64,000 nt of DNA from Odobenus rosmarus divergens (GCF_000321225.1 NW_004450380.1:3354246-3418245); one strand, 5' to 3'; counted from the first letter of the stretch, positions 21,233 through 33,199 are shown. Program-made: numbers and translations. The notes: generated from the letters alone by a model not told the origin.

Positions 21233-21427
21233 GGGGCGCCTAGGCAGCAAAGTTGGTTAAACGAACGACTCTTGGCTTTGGCTCAGGTTGTGATCTCAGG
21301 GTCGTGAGATCAAGTGCCAGGTCAGACTCCGCACTCAGCACAGAGTCTACTTGAGATTCTCTCTCCATCTGCCCCTCCCACTCATGCTCTCTCTCTCTCT
21401 CCAAAATAAATAAACCATTTCAAAAAG
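21233..21427 (+). mobile_element. CAN-SINE, old copy
   Basis: GGGGCGCCTAGGCAGCAAAG head with several changes, then CCAAAATAAATAAACC. Flanks AAAATCCACCAC/AGAAATCCACCC. Confidence 0.9.
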
Positions 21428-21721
21428 AAATCCACCCATAGGCTATTTATGAGACACACTTCAAACAAAAGGACATACAAAAGAGGATGAAAACGATATG
21501 CCAGGCAAATATTAACCTAAGAAAAAGCCTGTGTAACTACATCAATTTCAGGGGGGGAAAAGGACTTTACAGTTAAAAATCTTGTTAGAGATGAATAAAG
21601 TCAATACTCAATGATAAGAGACTCTGATTCCCAGGTGTAGGAACCTAGTGACAAATATACCCAGTCTCAAAATATAAGAACAAGTAACAGATGTGAGGGA
21701 AAAATGACCAACACAGTAAGT

Positions 21722-21800
21722 TAATACATGTTAAGGCCCTTAAAATAGTGCCTGGAATATAGTAAGTACCATGTAAGTATTAGTTATACCTATAGAAAGA
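21722..21800 (+). repeat. MIR 3'-end fragment
   Basis: 'CTTAAAATAGTGCCTGGAATATAGTAAGTACCATGTAAGTATTAGTTA' resembles the MIR 3' end. Confidence 0.55.
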
Positions 21801-22147
21801 TATAAAGTCTTTTTCAGGAATTCACAGACCAAGCAGATAAAGAATAAGGAGCTGAATAACTTACTTGATCTCACTCAATACACAGACCCTTACACCTGTT
21901 ATATGAAGTATATTCAAAAAGTCCTTTTAAGCACCCACTGATCATTTACAAAACATGCCCAGCAAGTAGACCACAGAGCAAATTTCAAAAATCCCAAGAA
22001 TCAATACCATGTAGATCATTTTCTCCAATCAAAAAGGAATTAAATTAGAAATCAGTAACAAAAAGAAACCCAGGGAAATATATGCATGAGCATGCTTTTA
22101 TGGAATTCAAGGATCAAAGAAGAATGATCATAAAATTAGAAAAGATA

Positions 22148-22250
22148 TATATATTTATTAAGTAGGCTCCACACACATTGTGGGGAACAAACTCACAGCC
22201 CTGAGATCAAGAGTCACACGCTCTACTAACTGAGCCAGACAGGTGTCCTG
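22148..22250 (-). mobile_element. CAN-SINE, short/old form
   Basis: TTTATTAAGTAGGCTCCACAC...CTAACTGAGCCAGACAGGTGTCC; older subfamily without the CT-rich tail. Confidence 0.85.
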
Positions 22251-22361
22251 AAAATACAAGATTAAATAACAAAAAAATATAAAAACTTGTGAGATAAAGC
22301 AAACATCATACTTACAGGAACATTTATAACTTCAAATGTTTACATTCAAAAGAAAAACTGA

Positions 22362-22556
22362 GGGGCGCCTGAGTGGCTCAGTCAGTTAAGCATCCGACTC
22401 CTGATTTCGACTCGAGACATGATCTCAGGGTTGTGGGATCAGGCTCTGCATGGGGCTCTGCACTCAGTGAGAAGTCTGCTTGGGATTCTCTCTCTTCCTC
22501 TGCCCCTCCCCGCACCCCTCTCTCTCTCAAATAAATAAGTAAATCTTAAAAAAAAA
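22362..22556 (+). mobile_element. CAN-SINE, intact TSD
   Basis: GGGGCGCCTGAGTGGCTCAGTCAG head and AAATAAATAAGTAAATCTT tail. Duplication AGAAAAACTGA on both sides. Confidence 0.94.
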
Positions 22557-22720
22557 AGAAAAACTGAAAATCAAGGAAATAAATATGCAAATCACGAATT
22601 TAAATGTAAAAATAGCAGAAAATGAAGGAAAGCAGGAAGTTACACGACAAATCCACAAAACAAAATAGAACACAATGACATAATAGAGAAGACAGATAAC
22701 ATCAACAAATGTCTTGCAAG

Positions 22721-23935
22721 ATTACACAGGAGGAAGTTTACAAATAAATAACAAAATGGAATGGAACTCAAGATTCAGTAGACTGAAAAACAAACAGGAG
22801 AGAATTCTGACAGAATTTTCCAATCTCTTTAACTCTCCCCATAAAAAAAATGACAGTGCAAGTAAGACAGCAAACGTAAGTATCACTCCCCACCCTGGGA
22901 AACATCCCAACAAACCCAAAACATGAACGAGGAGAGGAAACCACTTCCAGCTCTGAGACTTAAATCAATATATTTGTGGGAGAAAAACAAAGAAGGCAGC
23001 TGGACTCCCAATAAGCCTGAAAACAAAAGAAGCCCCAAACTGCCAAAAGATACCCACTGTGTCCAGGCACCCTGAGAACAGGTAGCCAAAAGCGGGAGAG
23101 GATGCTTTATGCAGGAACAGTCCTGAGGATGAGTCACTGGGGTCCCCGGAATGCTGCCTTCCTCAGACCTGGCTCCTCAGATTTTCCCTCATTTCCCTCT
23201 TTCTGGTATAAGTTATTCAGAGGCAACTTCTGTTCCTTGCAAATTAAAAGCCCCAGCTGTATGAAGTGTTTCTTCTCGATTTTAAAAATTAATGAGCAGA
23301 ATCAAGATACCTCAGAAGGTCAGTGATGAGCAGGCTAGCAAGACAAACTGTGTCCTCTCCCTCCCATAGCTACCAACCCAGAGCTTTGATGAATTTTAAC
23401 ACAGAATGTTGGCAAAGTAAATACCAAAATTGGTCTAAGTGCCTAAATAATTTAATCGTTTTGATGTGTGAAGGAAACTCCTTAATATGAGTTATTTAAA
23501 TGTTCAGAGTTATTTTTACATATCAAATAACTAAACAAATTTAAGTTCTCAAGTTTCAAAAAAAGGTCAACTGAATCCAAGAGAAAAGTTGTGTGTGTTT
23601 GATCAGAAAACCACTGAGCCTTGGTAGAGTTACGGCTTCTCTCTCAGGGGGAAGATTCAGAGCAATAGCATCTTGTGAAGCGAATTCCAGCACTGCAAAG
23701 GGGAATGAATTAAATGAGTTTCCTTCCAATACTAAAATGATTCGGTTCTGCTTCTCTTGTACAGCCAACAAATAGAAACTAGATTTGAAGATGACAAAAG
23801 TTGTGCATGTTCTAAGGCAAATTACAGTAGTCTCTGAGGCACAGAGAAGTAATGAATACAGAATTTTCGCAGATTGCAGAAACATCCTGCTTGCAAAATG
23901 ATTAGCTCGAAGTCCAAATGGACTTTCTGAACGAA
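22721..23935. other. Unclassified intronic sequence
   Basis: 1.2 kb with no repeat or exon I can name. Open frames on both strands at 23556-23981 partly overlap a SINE end and show no known domain. Confidence 0.45.
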
Positions 23936-24013
23936 AAGCAATCTGCCCCTCCCCACCACTCATACGCTCTCTCTCTCTCAAATAAATAAATAAAATCTTT
24001 TTAAAAAAAAAAA
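23936..24013 (+). mobile_element. CAN-SINE 3' half, 5'-truncated
   Basis: 'CTGCCCCTCCCCACCACTCATACGCTCTC...AAATAAATAAATAAAATC' and A-run, with no head. Confidence 0.88.
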
Positions 24014-24678
24014 GGGTAAAGCATTCTAAGGAAATAGCTTAGCAATGTATCAGTAAGAGGAAATGATTAATTTTTTTACCTCTTTTGCCCTCTCCACTTA
24101 AGAGATAAATAGTATTCTACCCCCAAATAGAAGATATTAAAATTATTTTACACCAAAATCAGTGTTATCTTTAACTCTACCCACTAAAATAGCAAAAAGG
24201 AATCCCCTATCACTTATTCATGCAAACTGTGATATGCTGTAGAACAGTGTCAAATCACAGAAAATTCTTAGGTTGCTCAGTGCCCCAGATAACAGTGTGG
24301 TTGATAGAGCAAAACAAGTCCTCTCTTCCAAGCAAAGTCTGGGACATAATGAGTTTCTCCAACAGCATAGGCAACAGAAATGTGGAAAGGAAATGAAAAC
24401 AGAGCAAAATTACTTGTTCTTCCAGTATACAAATTAAGAAGTTATATATGAATACAGGAGAAACCACTGTCTATAAAAAAATCAAAGAAGAAATGATTAA
24501 TTGGCTCCTTCAAATCACAATAATTGGGGTAATATTTAAGGGAATGTCTCTCTGTCCTTGGTTATCAGCAGGGGGAAGTATCCCAGGGTTTAAAACTCTG
24601 CCCTAAATTAATATGGGCAGGTGCCAGGCAGAGGAAAAGAAGTTTCCTGGAAAAAATATAGAAAACAAACAAATTCTA
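24014..24678. other. Unclassified intronic sequence
   Basis: No recognised repeat or exon. Confidence 0.4.
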
Positions 24679-24882
24679 GGGGCGCCTGGGTGGCTCAGAT
24701 GGTTAAGCGTCTGCCTTCGGCTCAGGTCATGATCCTGGAGTCCCGGGATCGAGCCCCACATCGGGCTTCCTGCTCAGCAGGGAGTCTGCTTCTCCCTCTG
24801 ACCCTCTTCCCTCTTGTGCTTTCTATCTCTCATTCTCTCTCTCTCTCTCAAATAAATAAATAAAATCTTAAAAAAAAAAAAA
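24679..24882 (+). mobile_element. CAN-SINE, full length
   Basis: GGGGCGCCTGGGTGGCTCAGATGG head, 'CTGACCCTCTTCCCTCTTGTGC' subtype and (AAAT)n tail. It abuts the L1 fragment, and no clear duplication is visible. Confidence 0.95.
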
Positions 24883-26018
24883 TGTCTGTTTATGTATTCT
24901 GCCCATTTTTAACTGGATTATTTTTATTAGTTTTCTGGTTGTTGAGTTGTAGGAGTTCTTTATATATTTTGAATACTAACCCATTATCAGATATGTCATT
25001 TTCAAATATCTTCTCCCATTCAGTAGGCTGTCTTTTAGTTTTGTTGATTGCTTCCTTTGCTGTGCAGAAGTTTGTTCATAGTAGTTTCATAATCCTTTGT
25101 ATTTCTGTGGTGTTGCTTGTTAATTCTCTTTCACTTTTCATTTATTTATTTGAGTCCTCTCTCCTTTTTCATGATGAGTCTTGCTAAAGTTTTATCAATA
25201 TTGCTTAATATTATTGTTTATCTTTTCATTAATCTTTTCTATTATTTATTTTTTAGTTTCCATTTCATTTCTTTCCACTCTGATCTTTATTATTTCCTTC
25301 CTTCTATGAAATTTGGCCATTCTTTGTTCTTCTTTTTTTGGTTCCTTTAGGTGTAAGTTTAGATTCTTTGAGATTTTTCTTATCTCTTGCATCACTGCAT
25401 CACTATATATTTACCTCTTTGAATGGTTATTGCTGTGTCTCAAAGATTTGGATCTGTTGTGTTTCCATTTTCATTTTATTTTCTCTTTGATTTTCTCATT
25501 TAGTCATTGGAAGCATGTTGTTGAGCCACCATGTTTGTGTTTTTTCCAGTTTTTTAAAAATTGATTTCTAGTTTCATGCTGTTGTGGTTGCAAAAAATGT
25601 TTGATATGATTTCAATCTTCTTGAATTTACTTAGACTTGTTTTATAGCCTAACATGTGACCAATCTTGGCAAATGTTCCATGCGTACTGCTGGTTTGGGA
25701 TGAAATGTTCCGTATATTTTGTTGAGTCAATCTGGTCTTTTGTCTTTCAAAGCCATTGTTTCTTTATTGATTTTCTGTCTGGATGATGTATCCATTGACG
25801 TAAGGGGCATATTAAAGTCTTCTACTATTACTGTATTACTGTCAGTGTTTCCCTTTATATCTGGGGTTAATACTTACTTTATATATTTAGGTACTCCTGT
25901 GTTGGGTGTATAGATATTTATAATTGTTATATCTTCTTCTTGTGTGGCTTCCTTTATCATTATATAATGCCTTTCTTTGTCTCTTGTTACAGTTTTTGTT
26001 TTTAAGTCTATTTTGTCT

Positions 26019-26225
26019 GGGCACCTGGGTGGCACAGTCAATTAAGCATCTGACTCTTGGTTTCTCCTCAGGTCATGCTCTCAGGGTTGTGAGATCAAGC
26101 CCTGCATCAGGATCCACAATGAGCATGGAGTCTACTTGGGTTTCTCTCTCCCTCTGTCCCTCCCCGTCATTCGTGCTCACTCTCTTTCTCTCTAAAGTAA
26201 ATAAATAAAATGTTCAAAAAAAATA
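26019..26225 (+). mobile_element. CAN-SINE, old copy
   Basis: GGGCACCTGGGTGGCACAGTCAA head, ATGAGCATGGAGTCTACTTGGG body and GTAAATAAATAAAATG tail. Interrupts the L1 endonuclease relic. Confidence 0.92.
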
Positions 26226-27380
26226 ATTATTGATAGGTATATGTTTATTTCCATTTTGTTACTCGTTTTGTTGTTGTTTTTGTAGTTCTTCTCAATTCCA
26301 TTCTTCTCACTCTCTTCCCTTGTAATTTGACGACATTCTTTAGTGCTATGCTTCAACTCCTTTGTATCTATTATAGGCTTTTGATTTGTGCTTACCAGAA
26401 GATTCAATATACAGCATCCTAAATACACAGCATCTACATTAAGCTGATGGTCAGTTAAGTTCATATTCTAAAGACACTAGTTCTACTTCCCTCTCCATTT
26501 ACATCCTTTTATTTTGTTTATTCCTTAAGTAATTTATTAGATATAATTGATTTTTACTATTTTTGTCTCTTAGCTGTGTACTGGCTTTATGATTAATCTA
26601 CTATCTTTACTGTATGTTTGCTTTTATCCATGAAATTTTTTCCTTTCATGATTTTCTTGATTCTAATTATGGCCTTTTCCACTTAATGAAGCGCCTTCAA
26701 CATTACTTATTTAGTGATGAGGAACTCCTCTAATTTTTGTCTAGGAAACTCTTTATAACACCTCATCTCTGAGTGATAAGCTTGCCAAGTAGACAATTCT
26801 TGGTTGTAGCTTTTATCCATTCAGAACTTTGAATATATCATGCCACACCCTTCTGTCCTACAGATTTCTGATGAAAAATAAGCTGATAGCATTATGGGGT
26901 TTCCCTTGTATGTAACTAGTTGCTTTTCTCTTGCTACTTTTAAAATTCTCTGCTTGGCTTTAATTTTAGACATTTTAATTATTATATGTCTAATTATCCG
27001 TCTTGGTTTAGACCCTCTTGGACTTACCTTGTTTGGGTCTCTCTGTGCTTCCTGTACCTGCATATCTGTTTCCTTCCCCCAGATTAGGGAAATTTTCAGC
27101 TATTATTTCTTCAAGTAAGTTTTCTGCCTGTTTCTCTATCTCTTCTGCTTCTGGGACTCCTATAATGCAAATGTTAGTACACTTAATGTTGTCCCAGAGG
27201 TCCCATAACCTATCATCTTTTTTTTTTTAATTCCTTTTAATTTTTGTTTTTCAACTTAGGTGCTTTCCATTACCCTTCTTCTAGATCACTTATTGATCCT
27301 TGTGCATCCTCTAATCTGTTGTTGACACCCTCTAGTGTATTTGTCATTTCAGTTATTGTGTCCTTCAAGTCTTCTTTTTT

Positions 27381-27570
27381 TTTTAGAAGATTTTATTTAT
27401 TTGACAGAGAGAGACACAGCAAGAGAGGGTACACAAGCAGGGGGAGTGGGAGAGGGAGAAGCAGGCTTCCCACAGAGCAGGGAGCCCAATGCAAGGCTCA
27501 ATACCAGGACCCTGGGATCATGACCTGAGCTGAAGGCAGATGCTTAATAACTGAGCCACCCAGGTGCGCC
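27381..27570 (-). mobile_element. CAN-SINE, intact TSD
   Basis: TTTTAGAAGATTTTATTTATTTGACAG...ACTGAGCCACCCAGGTGCGCC. Duplication AAGTCTTCTTTTTT at 27367-27380 and 27571-27584, inside the old L1. Confidence 0.95.
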
Positions 27571-28992
27571 AAGTCTTCTTTTTTATATTTTCTAACTCTT
27601 CATTGAAATTCTGAGTTCATCCACTCTTCTCTCAACTCCGGTGAATATCTTTACGGCCATTACTTTGAATTCTTTATCAATTAGATTTTTTATCTCCTTG
27701 TTGTTTCTTTTTTTTCTTTTTTCTCCTGAAGTTTTATCTTGTGCTTCCCTTTGGGGCATATTCCTTGTTTCCTCATTTTTTTTTTTAATTTCTATGTTTC
27801 TTTCTATGAATTAAGTTAAACAGTTACTTCTCCCAATCTTGAAGGAACAGCCTTGCTAAGAACATCTTCTGTGTAGACTGTGTGTGCCTGGCAGCTTTGT
27901 ATAGCTGAACTGAAGCTGTAGGAAGTACAGTCTGGGGGTCTCAGGACAATCCACTCATGGGCCACCCTAGTGGGAAACCTGAAGTTGTATTGAGGACAGG
28001 CCAGAAGGCGTCCCTGTGTGCACTAGGCTGGGGCCACCTTGGTGGGACACTGAAGCTCATATGGGTGCAGGTGGGGGCTACTCCTTGGGGAAAAAGCTGG
28101 AGTTGGTGTGGGCTAGGATCCTGGTAATTGCTGGGGTGGCAGGCCAGCTAGAGTGCCCAGACCCTTCTCCTGTCTGCACTATCAAAGTGGAGGGAAATGT
28201 AAACAATGGCATTCAGCCAGCATCTCTATTCCCAGAAAGAGTTCCATCAGGTCCCTCACCATTTCACAGATGCTCTAGGGTCAGTGAATGGGTTTCCTTA
28301 ACTTCTAGTCTATTTGCTCTATAAGCTACAGCTTTATTTCTGTGTCCCAAGGTAGGGAAATCTGCACATTGGTTCCTCAGTATACTACCCCGTCCACTGA
28401 AGTTCACAGCATTAGGGGTGGGGTTCCCATCATTACCACATATCCATCTCTCCTGCCATTCTTTATGTGGTCCCTATATTCTTTGTTGTGCAGAAGCTGT
28501 TCAATCAGCCAGCAATTCTTCTTCAGAACGAACTGGCTCTACATGCAGGTGCAGCTTCAGTGTGTCCATGTGAGAACATGAGTTCAGTGTGTTCCTGTGC
28601 CACCATCTTAGATGCTGGCCCAATCTGATATTATATGAATGGTCTGCTCATCCAATTCTATTCAGGATGATTGTGACAGCTGGTTAGGCAACTCTGAAAT
28701 CTGGAGAGCAGGCCTTCAGGAAGAATAGGCTGGAAACTCTCAGGCACAAGCCCTCTGTCTTCTAATTCATTCATATTAGACCACTGACAATCCTCATGAT
28801 TACTGATACAGTTGGATTAATATCTACCATATTTGATACTTATTTCTATTTCGTACTGTTGTTCTTTTTTCCTACTTTTGTCTTCCACTTTTTCTGCCTT
28901 TTGTAGTCTCAACTGAGCATTTTATATGGTTCGACTGTCTCCGCTTTCTTAGCATACAAGTTATACTTCTGGTTTTTACTTTTCAAATAACA

Positions 28993-29042
28993 CTATACCA
29001 TTTTGTGGGTAGTGTGGGTAGTATACCATTTTGTGGGTAGTG
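28993..29042 (+). repeat. Short tandem duplication
   Basis: TATACCATTTTGTGGGTAGTG occurs twice about 29 bp apart with partial GTGGGTAG repeats between: a local duplication inside the old L1. Confidence 0.9.
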
Positions 29043-29107
29043 TTAGTCCCCTGTAACAACAAAATAATCCTAATTCTTCCTTCCACTTCTTTTTATCATT
29101 TCTGTCA

Positions 29108-29175
29108 CTTACTTCATGTATATATAAATAAGTGTGTGTGTATATATACATATATATATAAACATATATAATTAA
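29108..29175. repeat. AT/TG-rich simple repeat
   Basis: TATATATAAATAAGTGTGTGTGTATATATACATATATATA and similar units. Confidence 0.85.
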
Positions 29176-29348
29176 GTACGTTGTTCATATTATCATCTTG
29201 AATGATCTGTTATCTGTTAGATCAATTAAGAAGAAGAAATAAAACTTTTTATTTTACCTTCATTTATTCTTTCTTCAATATTCTTCCTTTCCTTATGTAG
29301 ATACAAGTGACTGACCTATATTATTTTTCTACTCTCAAAATAACTTCT

Positions 29349-29551
29349 GGGACGCCTGGGTGTCACAGTCACTTAAGTGTAGGACTCTTGGATTCTGCTC
29401 AGATTGTGATCTCAGGGTCATGGGATTGGACCCTACGTAAGGCTCCACACTCCACAAGGAGTCTGCTTGGGATTCTCTCGCCCTCTCCCTTCACCCCACA
29501 TGCTCGTGCTCTCTCGCACTCTCTCTCTCTCAAATAAATAAATCTTTTTTT
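29349..29551 (+). mobile_element. CAN-SINE, old copy
   Basis: GGGACGCCTGGGTGTCACAGTCAC head and CTCTCAAATAAATAAATC tail. Flanks AATAACTTCT/AAGAACTTCT. Confidence 0.92.
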
Positions 29552-30812
29552 AAAAAAGAACTTCTTTTAACAATTCCTGCAAGGCGGGTCTACTGGTAAC
29601 AAATTCTTGCAGTTGTTGTTTGTTTGAGAAAGTCTTCATTTCTCCTTCATTTTTGAAGGATAATTTCCCAGGGTACAGAATTCAAAACTGGTGCGGATTT
29701 TTTCAACACTTCAAATATTTCACTTCACTCATGTCTTGATTGCATGATCTCTAAGAAGTCAGATGTAAATTCTTATCTTGGTTCCTTGATAAGTGATGTG
29801 TTTGATCCTTGTTTCTTTCAAGATTTTTTCTTTCTCTTTGGTGCTCTGTAGTTTGAAAATGATACGCATAGGCATGGTTTTTGGCATTTATCCTGCTTAA
29901 TATTCTCTGAGCTTCCTGATCTATGATTTGGTGTCTGATATTATTTTAGGGAAATTCTCAGTCCTTACTGTTTCAAGTATTTTTTCTGTTCCTTTTTCTC
30001 TTTCTTCTCTGGTATTCCCAATACATGTATATTACACCTTCTGTAGTTGTCCCACAATATTTGGACATTATGGTTTGGTTTTTCTTCTCTCTCTCTTTTT
30101 TTTTTTTCCCCACAGTATTTCTTCTCTTTCCTTTTCAGTACTGGAGATTTCTAATGAGATATCCTCCAGCTTGGGAGATTCCTTCCTCAGCTATGTTCAG
30201 TCTACTAATACTGCCATTAAAGACATTCTGCATTTTTGTACAGTGTTTTTGATCTCTAGCATTTCTTTTTGGTTCATTCTTGTGATTTCCAGCTTTCTAC
30301 TTACATTGTACATCAATTCTTACATGCTGTCTACTTTAGCATATTAATCATATAATCCTATTAATCATAAAATTCCCAGTGTGATTTTTCCAACATCCAT
30401 GCTGTCTGGTTCTGATGATTTCTCTTTCTCTTCACATTGTTTTTTTTTTCCTTTTGGGATATCTGGTGATTCTTTTCTTGATGGCTGGACATGATGCACA
30501 AGCTAAATTAACAGCTGTAAATTGGTCTTTAGTAATGTGGCATTAAGTGTGGGAAGAGGAGACGTGTTCTATACTCTTATGATTATGCCTCAATATTTTA
30601 GTAAGCATAATGCCTCAGGACTGTGCACTTCACAAGTGTTTCTCAGGGTTTTTTCTGCCCCCTTAGGCACAAGAAGACAGCAAGAGTTGCCTGGAGTTGG
30701 GTGTTTCCCTTCTCCCAGGGCAGGGAGTCTCCAATAATACCTCAGTCAGAAAGGATACAGTTAATTAGATTCTCCTCAGGGCAGACCTTGTCAAAAAGTA
30801 TAGAGTGCTCTG

Positions 30813-31018
30813 AGGGACGCCTGCGTGGCACAGTCCATTGAGCATCTGACTCTTGGTTTGAGCTCAAGTCGTATCAGCGTTGTGGGACCAGTCCTGCTTC
30901 AGGCTCAGAGCTCAGCTGGTGGTCGGCTTGGTGTTCTATCTCCCTCTTCCTGCCCCTCCCACTTGTGCTCTCTCTCTCTCTCTCTCTCTAAAATAAATAA
31001 ATCTTAAAAAAAAAAAAA
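30813..31018 (+). mobile_element. CAN-SINE with GGA-rich tail extension
   Basis: GGGACGCCTGCGTGGCACAGTCC head, a (CT)n run and AAAATAAATAAATC tail. Duplication GAGTGCTCTG at 30803-30812, and again only after the GGA run at about 31051. Confidence 0.93.
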
Positions 31019-31054
31019 GGAGGAGGAGGAGGTGGAGGTAGGGGGGAGGAGAGA
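31019..31054 (+). repeat. (GGA)n tract, G-quadruplex-prone
   Basis: GGAGGAGGAGGAGGTGGAGG, then TAGGGGGGAGGAG. It lies between the SINE A-tail and the second copy of the target duplication, so it arose in or with the SINE tail. Confidence 0.9.
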
Positions 31055-31495
31055 GTGCTCTGGCATATTTCAAAATGGTTCCTTTTTCCCTCCCCCTGCC
31101 AAAAGCACAAGAGAATTTTTCTCTAATATTTACTATGAGGATCTGGTCAAGCTACTGGAGGTAAAATTCACAAAAGTGGGCGGTCCCTCTGTGACAAGGG
31201 TCTGCCTGGAGTTTCTAACTCACCTTTGTCCACACTGAGCCTTCATTAATTACACTTCAGGTTTTCCCACTACAGTACTGCTTTCCACTCATGAGTCTGT
31301 TGTGCTGAGCCATGACTCCATTTATTCACTTGTCTGTCTTCATCTGAGGGATAGTAGTCTGCCCCGTGTCCTCCCCTTCCTTACAGATCTAAGAGGAGCT
31401 AATGGTTTTACAGTCTTTTCAGCTTTTTATTTGTTAGGATATAGCGACAACTTCCAAGCTTCTCACATGCAAAACCAGAAACTGGAAGTATAATG

Positions 31496-32624
31496 TGTTT
31501 GTTCATCTTTCTATAAGGTCAGATCTCATAAACTTTCCTGGTTCCCATTCCATTTACAGTGAGACTAAACTTAGAAAAATTCATTCCCACAATGTTCTAA
31601 ACAGAGATGAATGTAAAAGGAAGAAAATGTAATTGATGAACAAGATAAAACTGTACTTAAGGACAGAAATTTTATATATAACATGGGTCTGCATGTGTAT
31701 CAAAAGAAGTACCACCAGTCACTGTCCTTAAAAAGCCTTGGTTTGGAGAAAAAATTATAATGAAAGACATACTTCAACAGCTCAGTAACAAAAGACAAAG
31801 GTCGTTAATTGGCCCTTCTATTTATTAGCTGTCTAAAGACATTATTTGTAGTAGCTGAATATCAGGGCAGATTGTCTTCCTATGTAGGCTTAGAAATATT
31901 TCACCATTGGGACATTAAATAATACTGCCTAGGACTTACAGAATGACAAAAACCTGACCAAATTTCTAATAAAGAAATCTTTCATTCACCCATTAAAAAA
32001 AGAAAAAGAAAAGAAATTGGTTAAGGTTGTAAAGGGCAAAGTTTAGACATTGTTTGTAAGGGTATTTTATTGAATAAAATCTTACAAGACCAGGTTTTCC
32101 TTATGTGCTGAAATACTGAAAATTAATCTTTTGTCTCCAAAACATACTGCAAACTGAACTTAATAGCTAAATTATTTAAAAAGTCTACGTGTATAACACA
32201 ATACCTAAGATTTGCAAATTGATCTGAGTAAATAATAAGCATAAAACATTTGAGACAGATAAACAAAATATACTTATTTCCTAAATATTTCAATTTATCC
32301 ATAGTACTTAAAACTTACTTGGCTCTATAAGCTCTATAGTAGCTTACAAATATTAAGAGTGAATGCCTTATTGTATTTTTACTTCCTCATCAAATCCTGA
32401 TATACTGAATTAAGTCACAATCCTTCAAAAGAAAAGCAGCGAGCCTTTGTAACTTAAAATAAAAAGTAGAACTGTTTCCCTTAAAACAAGAAAAAAATAA
32501 ATAACCTGAATGAAAGGATTCAATGATACACCCTGTACAAATAGCAGCCCCCCTCCAAACTGTGTATACTCTCATCCACACAAAAGAAATGAAAGAGACA
32601 TGGAGCAGTAGAAACGGGAATCCA
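31496..32624. other. Unclassified intronic sequence
   Basis: 1.1 kb, AT-rich, no recognised exon or repeat family. Confidence 0.45.
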
Positions 32625-32790
32625 GTAGACAACTGCTTTTCAAACAAATCACCTGGGAGTCTTCTTTTAAAAGAAGATTCTAATGGCACAGTTCTAGAAT
32701 GGGGCTTTTATGCATTCCTAACAAAGTCCAAGGTTATACTGACGCTCTTTACCATGGACCATACTTCAGATAGTAAGGAAATAGGATATC
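32625..32790. mobile_element. MER20-like hAT-Charlie fossil
   Basis: 'CAAACAAATCACCTGGGAGTC...GATTCTAATGGCACAG...GGGGCTTTTATGCATTCCTAACAAAGTCC...' follows the MER20 consensus loosely (ATCACCTGGGAACTTGTT / GCATTTCTAACAAGTTCCC). Confidence 0.55.
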
Positions 32791-33002
32791 CACATCTTAT
32801 TTGGGGGTGCTAAAGTCATGCCCAAAGACCACAAGTTAGATTTACTGGCACAATGCAATAAGGGAGCGTGCACACCATGGGAAACTGGGCATCACTGTAA
32901 GTGACAGAATGAACTCACTATGGGGTTTGGGCTTCTACTGGGTAATGTGGCAGAGGGTTAAGGAAATGAAAGTCTGTTCTGGATTTGTCAAGAACCAAAG
33001 AT

Positions 33003-33199
33003 TTTTTTTTTTTTTTAAGTTCTTTGAGAAAGATGAAGAGACAGCGGGGGATGGGCAGAGGAAAGGAGAGAGAAAAATCCAAGCAGACAACAAACTGAGT
33101 GCAAAGCCCAACACAGTCCTCAGTCTCATGACCTTGAGATCATGACCTGAGCGGAAACCAAGAATCAGATGCTCGGCCAACTGAGCCACCCAGGTGCCC
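33003..33199 (-). mobile_element. CAN-SINE, TSD
   Basis: Poly-T, AAGTTCTTTGAGAAAG...CAACTGAGCCACCCAGGTGCCCC. Duplication AAGAACCAAAGAT/AAGAATCAAAGAT. Confidence 0.93.

Larger units (their letters stand above)
21430..22720 (+). mobile_element. Decayed L1 ORF2 (endonuclease to linker region)
   Basis: Sense-strand traces: 'GAGACACACTTCAAAC...CATACAAAAGAGGATGAAAACGATATGCCAGGCAAA', 'AAAAATCTTGTTAGAGATGAATAAAG', 'GAATTAAATTAGAAATCAGTAACAAAAAG' and 'GAACATTTATAACTTCAAATG'. These follow the order of L1 ORF2 from endonuclease into linker. Two SINEs and a MIR tail interrupt it. No open frame survives. Confidence 0.65.
24883..28615 (-). pseudogene. Decayed L1 element (5' UTR, ORF1, ORF2 remnants; RT missing)
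   Basis: On the minus strand, reading from 28615 down, there is a 5' UTR-like end with a GCCACCATCTTAG motif (reverse of 'aagatggc'). Next comes an ORF1p C-terminal relic near 27063-26821 (MQVQEAQRDPNKVSPRG, then RIIRHIIIKMSKIKAKQRIL). A spacer follows, then an ORF2 endonuclease relic (DITIINIYTPNTGVPKYIK) and the linker (RRKEIIKIRVERNEME). At about 25090 the sequence jumps from the segment just before reverse transcriptase to the ORF2 C-terminal region, so the RT domain is deleted. Many stops and frameshifts; three SINEs are inserted or abutting. Not functional. Confidence 0.85.
28640..31495 (-). pseudogene. Second decayed L1 element with ORF1 remnant
   Basis: Head-to-tail with the previous L1, same strand. 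The ORF1p relic around 29900-29700 reads RIIFKLQSTKEKEKILK, then TYQGTKIRI: the ORF1p RNA-binding and C-terminal core. 30480-31495 follows the 5' region ('GATGGCTGGACATGATGCAC...AGTAATGTGGCATTAAG...GGCATATTTCAAAATGGTTCC'), and 28850-29340 the inter-ORF spacer. Two SINEs are inserted. Stops throughout. It could also be the HAL1 (half-L1) lineage. Confidence 0.78.

Noticed and set aside
23556..23981. 141-codon minus-strand frame
   Set aside because: Begins inside a SINE fragment and has no domain, splice support or similarity I recognise.
25117..25564. Hydrophobic plus-strand frames that look like membrane proteins (phenylalanine/leucine-rich)
   Set aside because: They are the antisense of A-rich L1 ORF2; the T-rich strand gives spurious Phe/Leu runs.
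29928..30347. 139-codon plus-strand frame, the second longest in the window, hydrophobic
   Set aside because: Antisense of decayed L1 ORF1 region; no independent coding signal.
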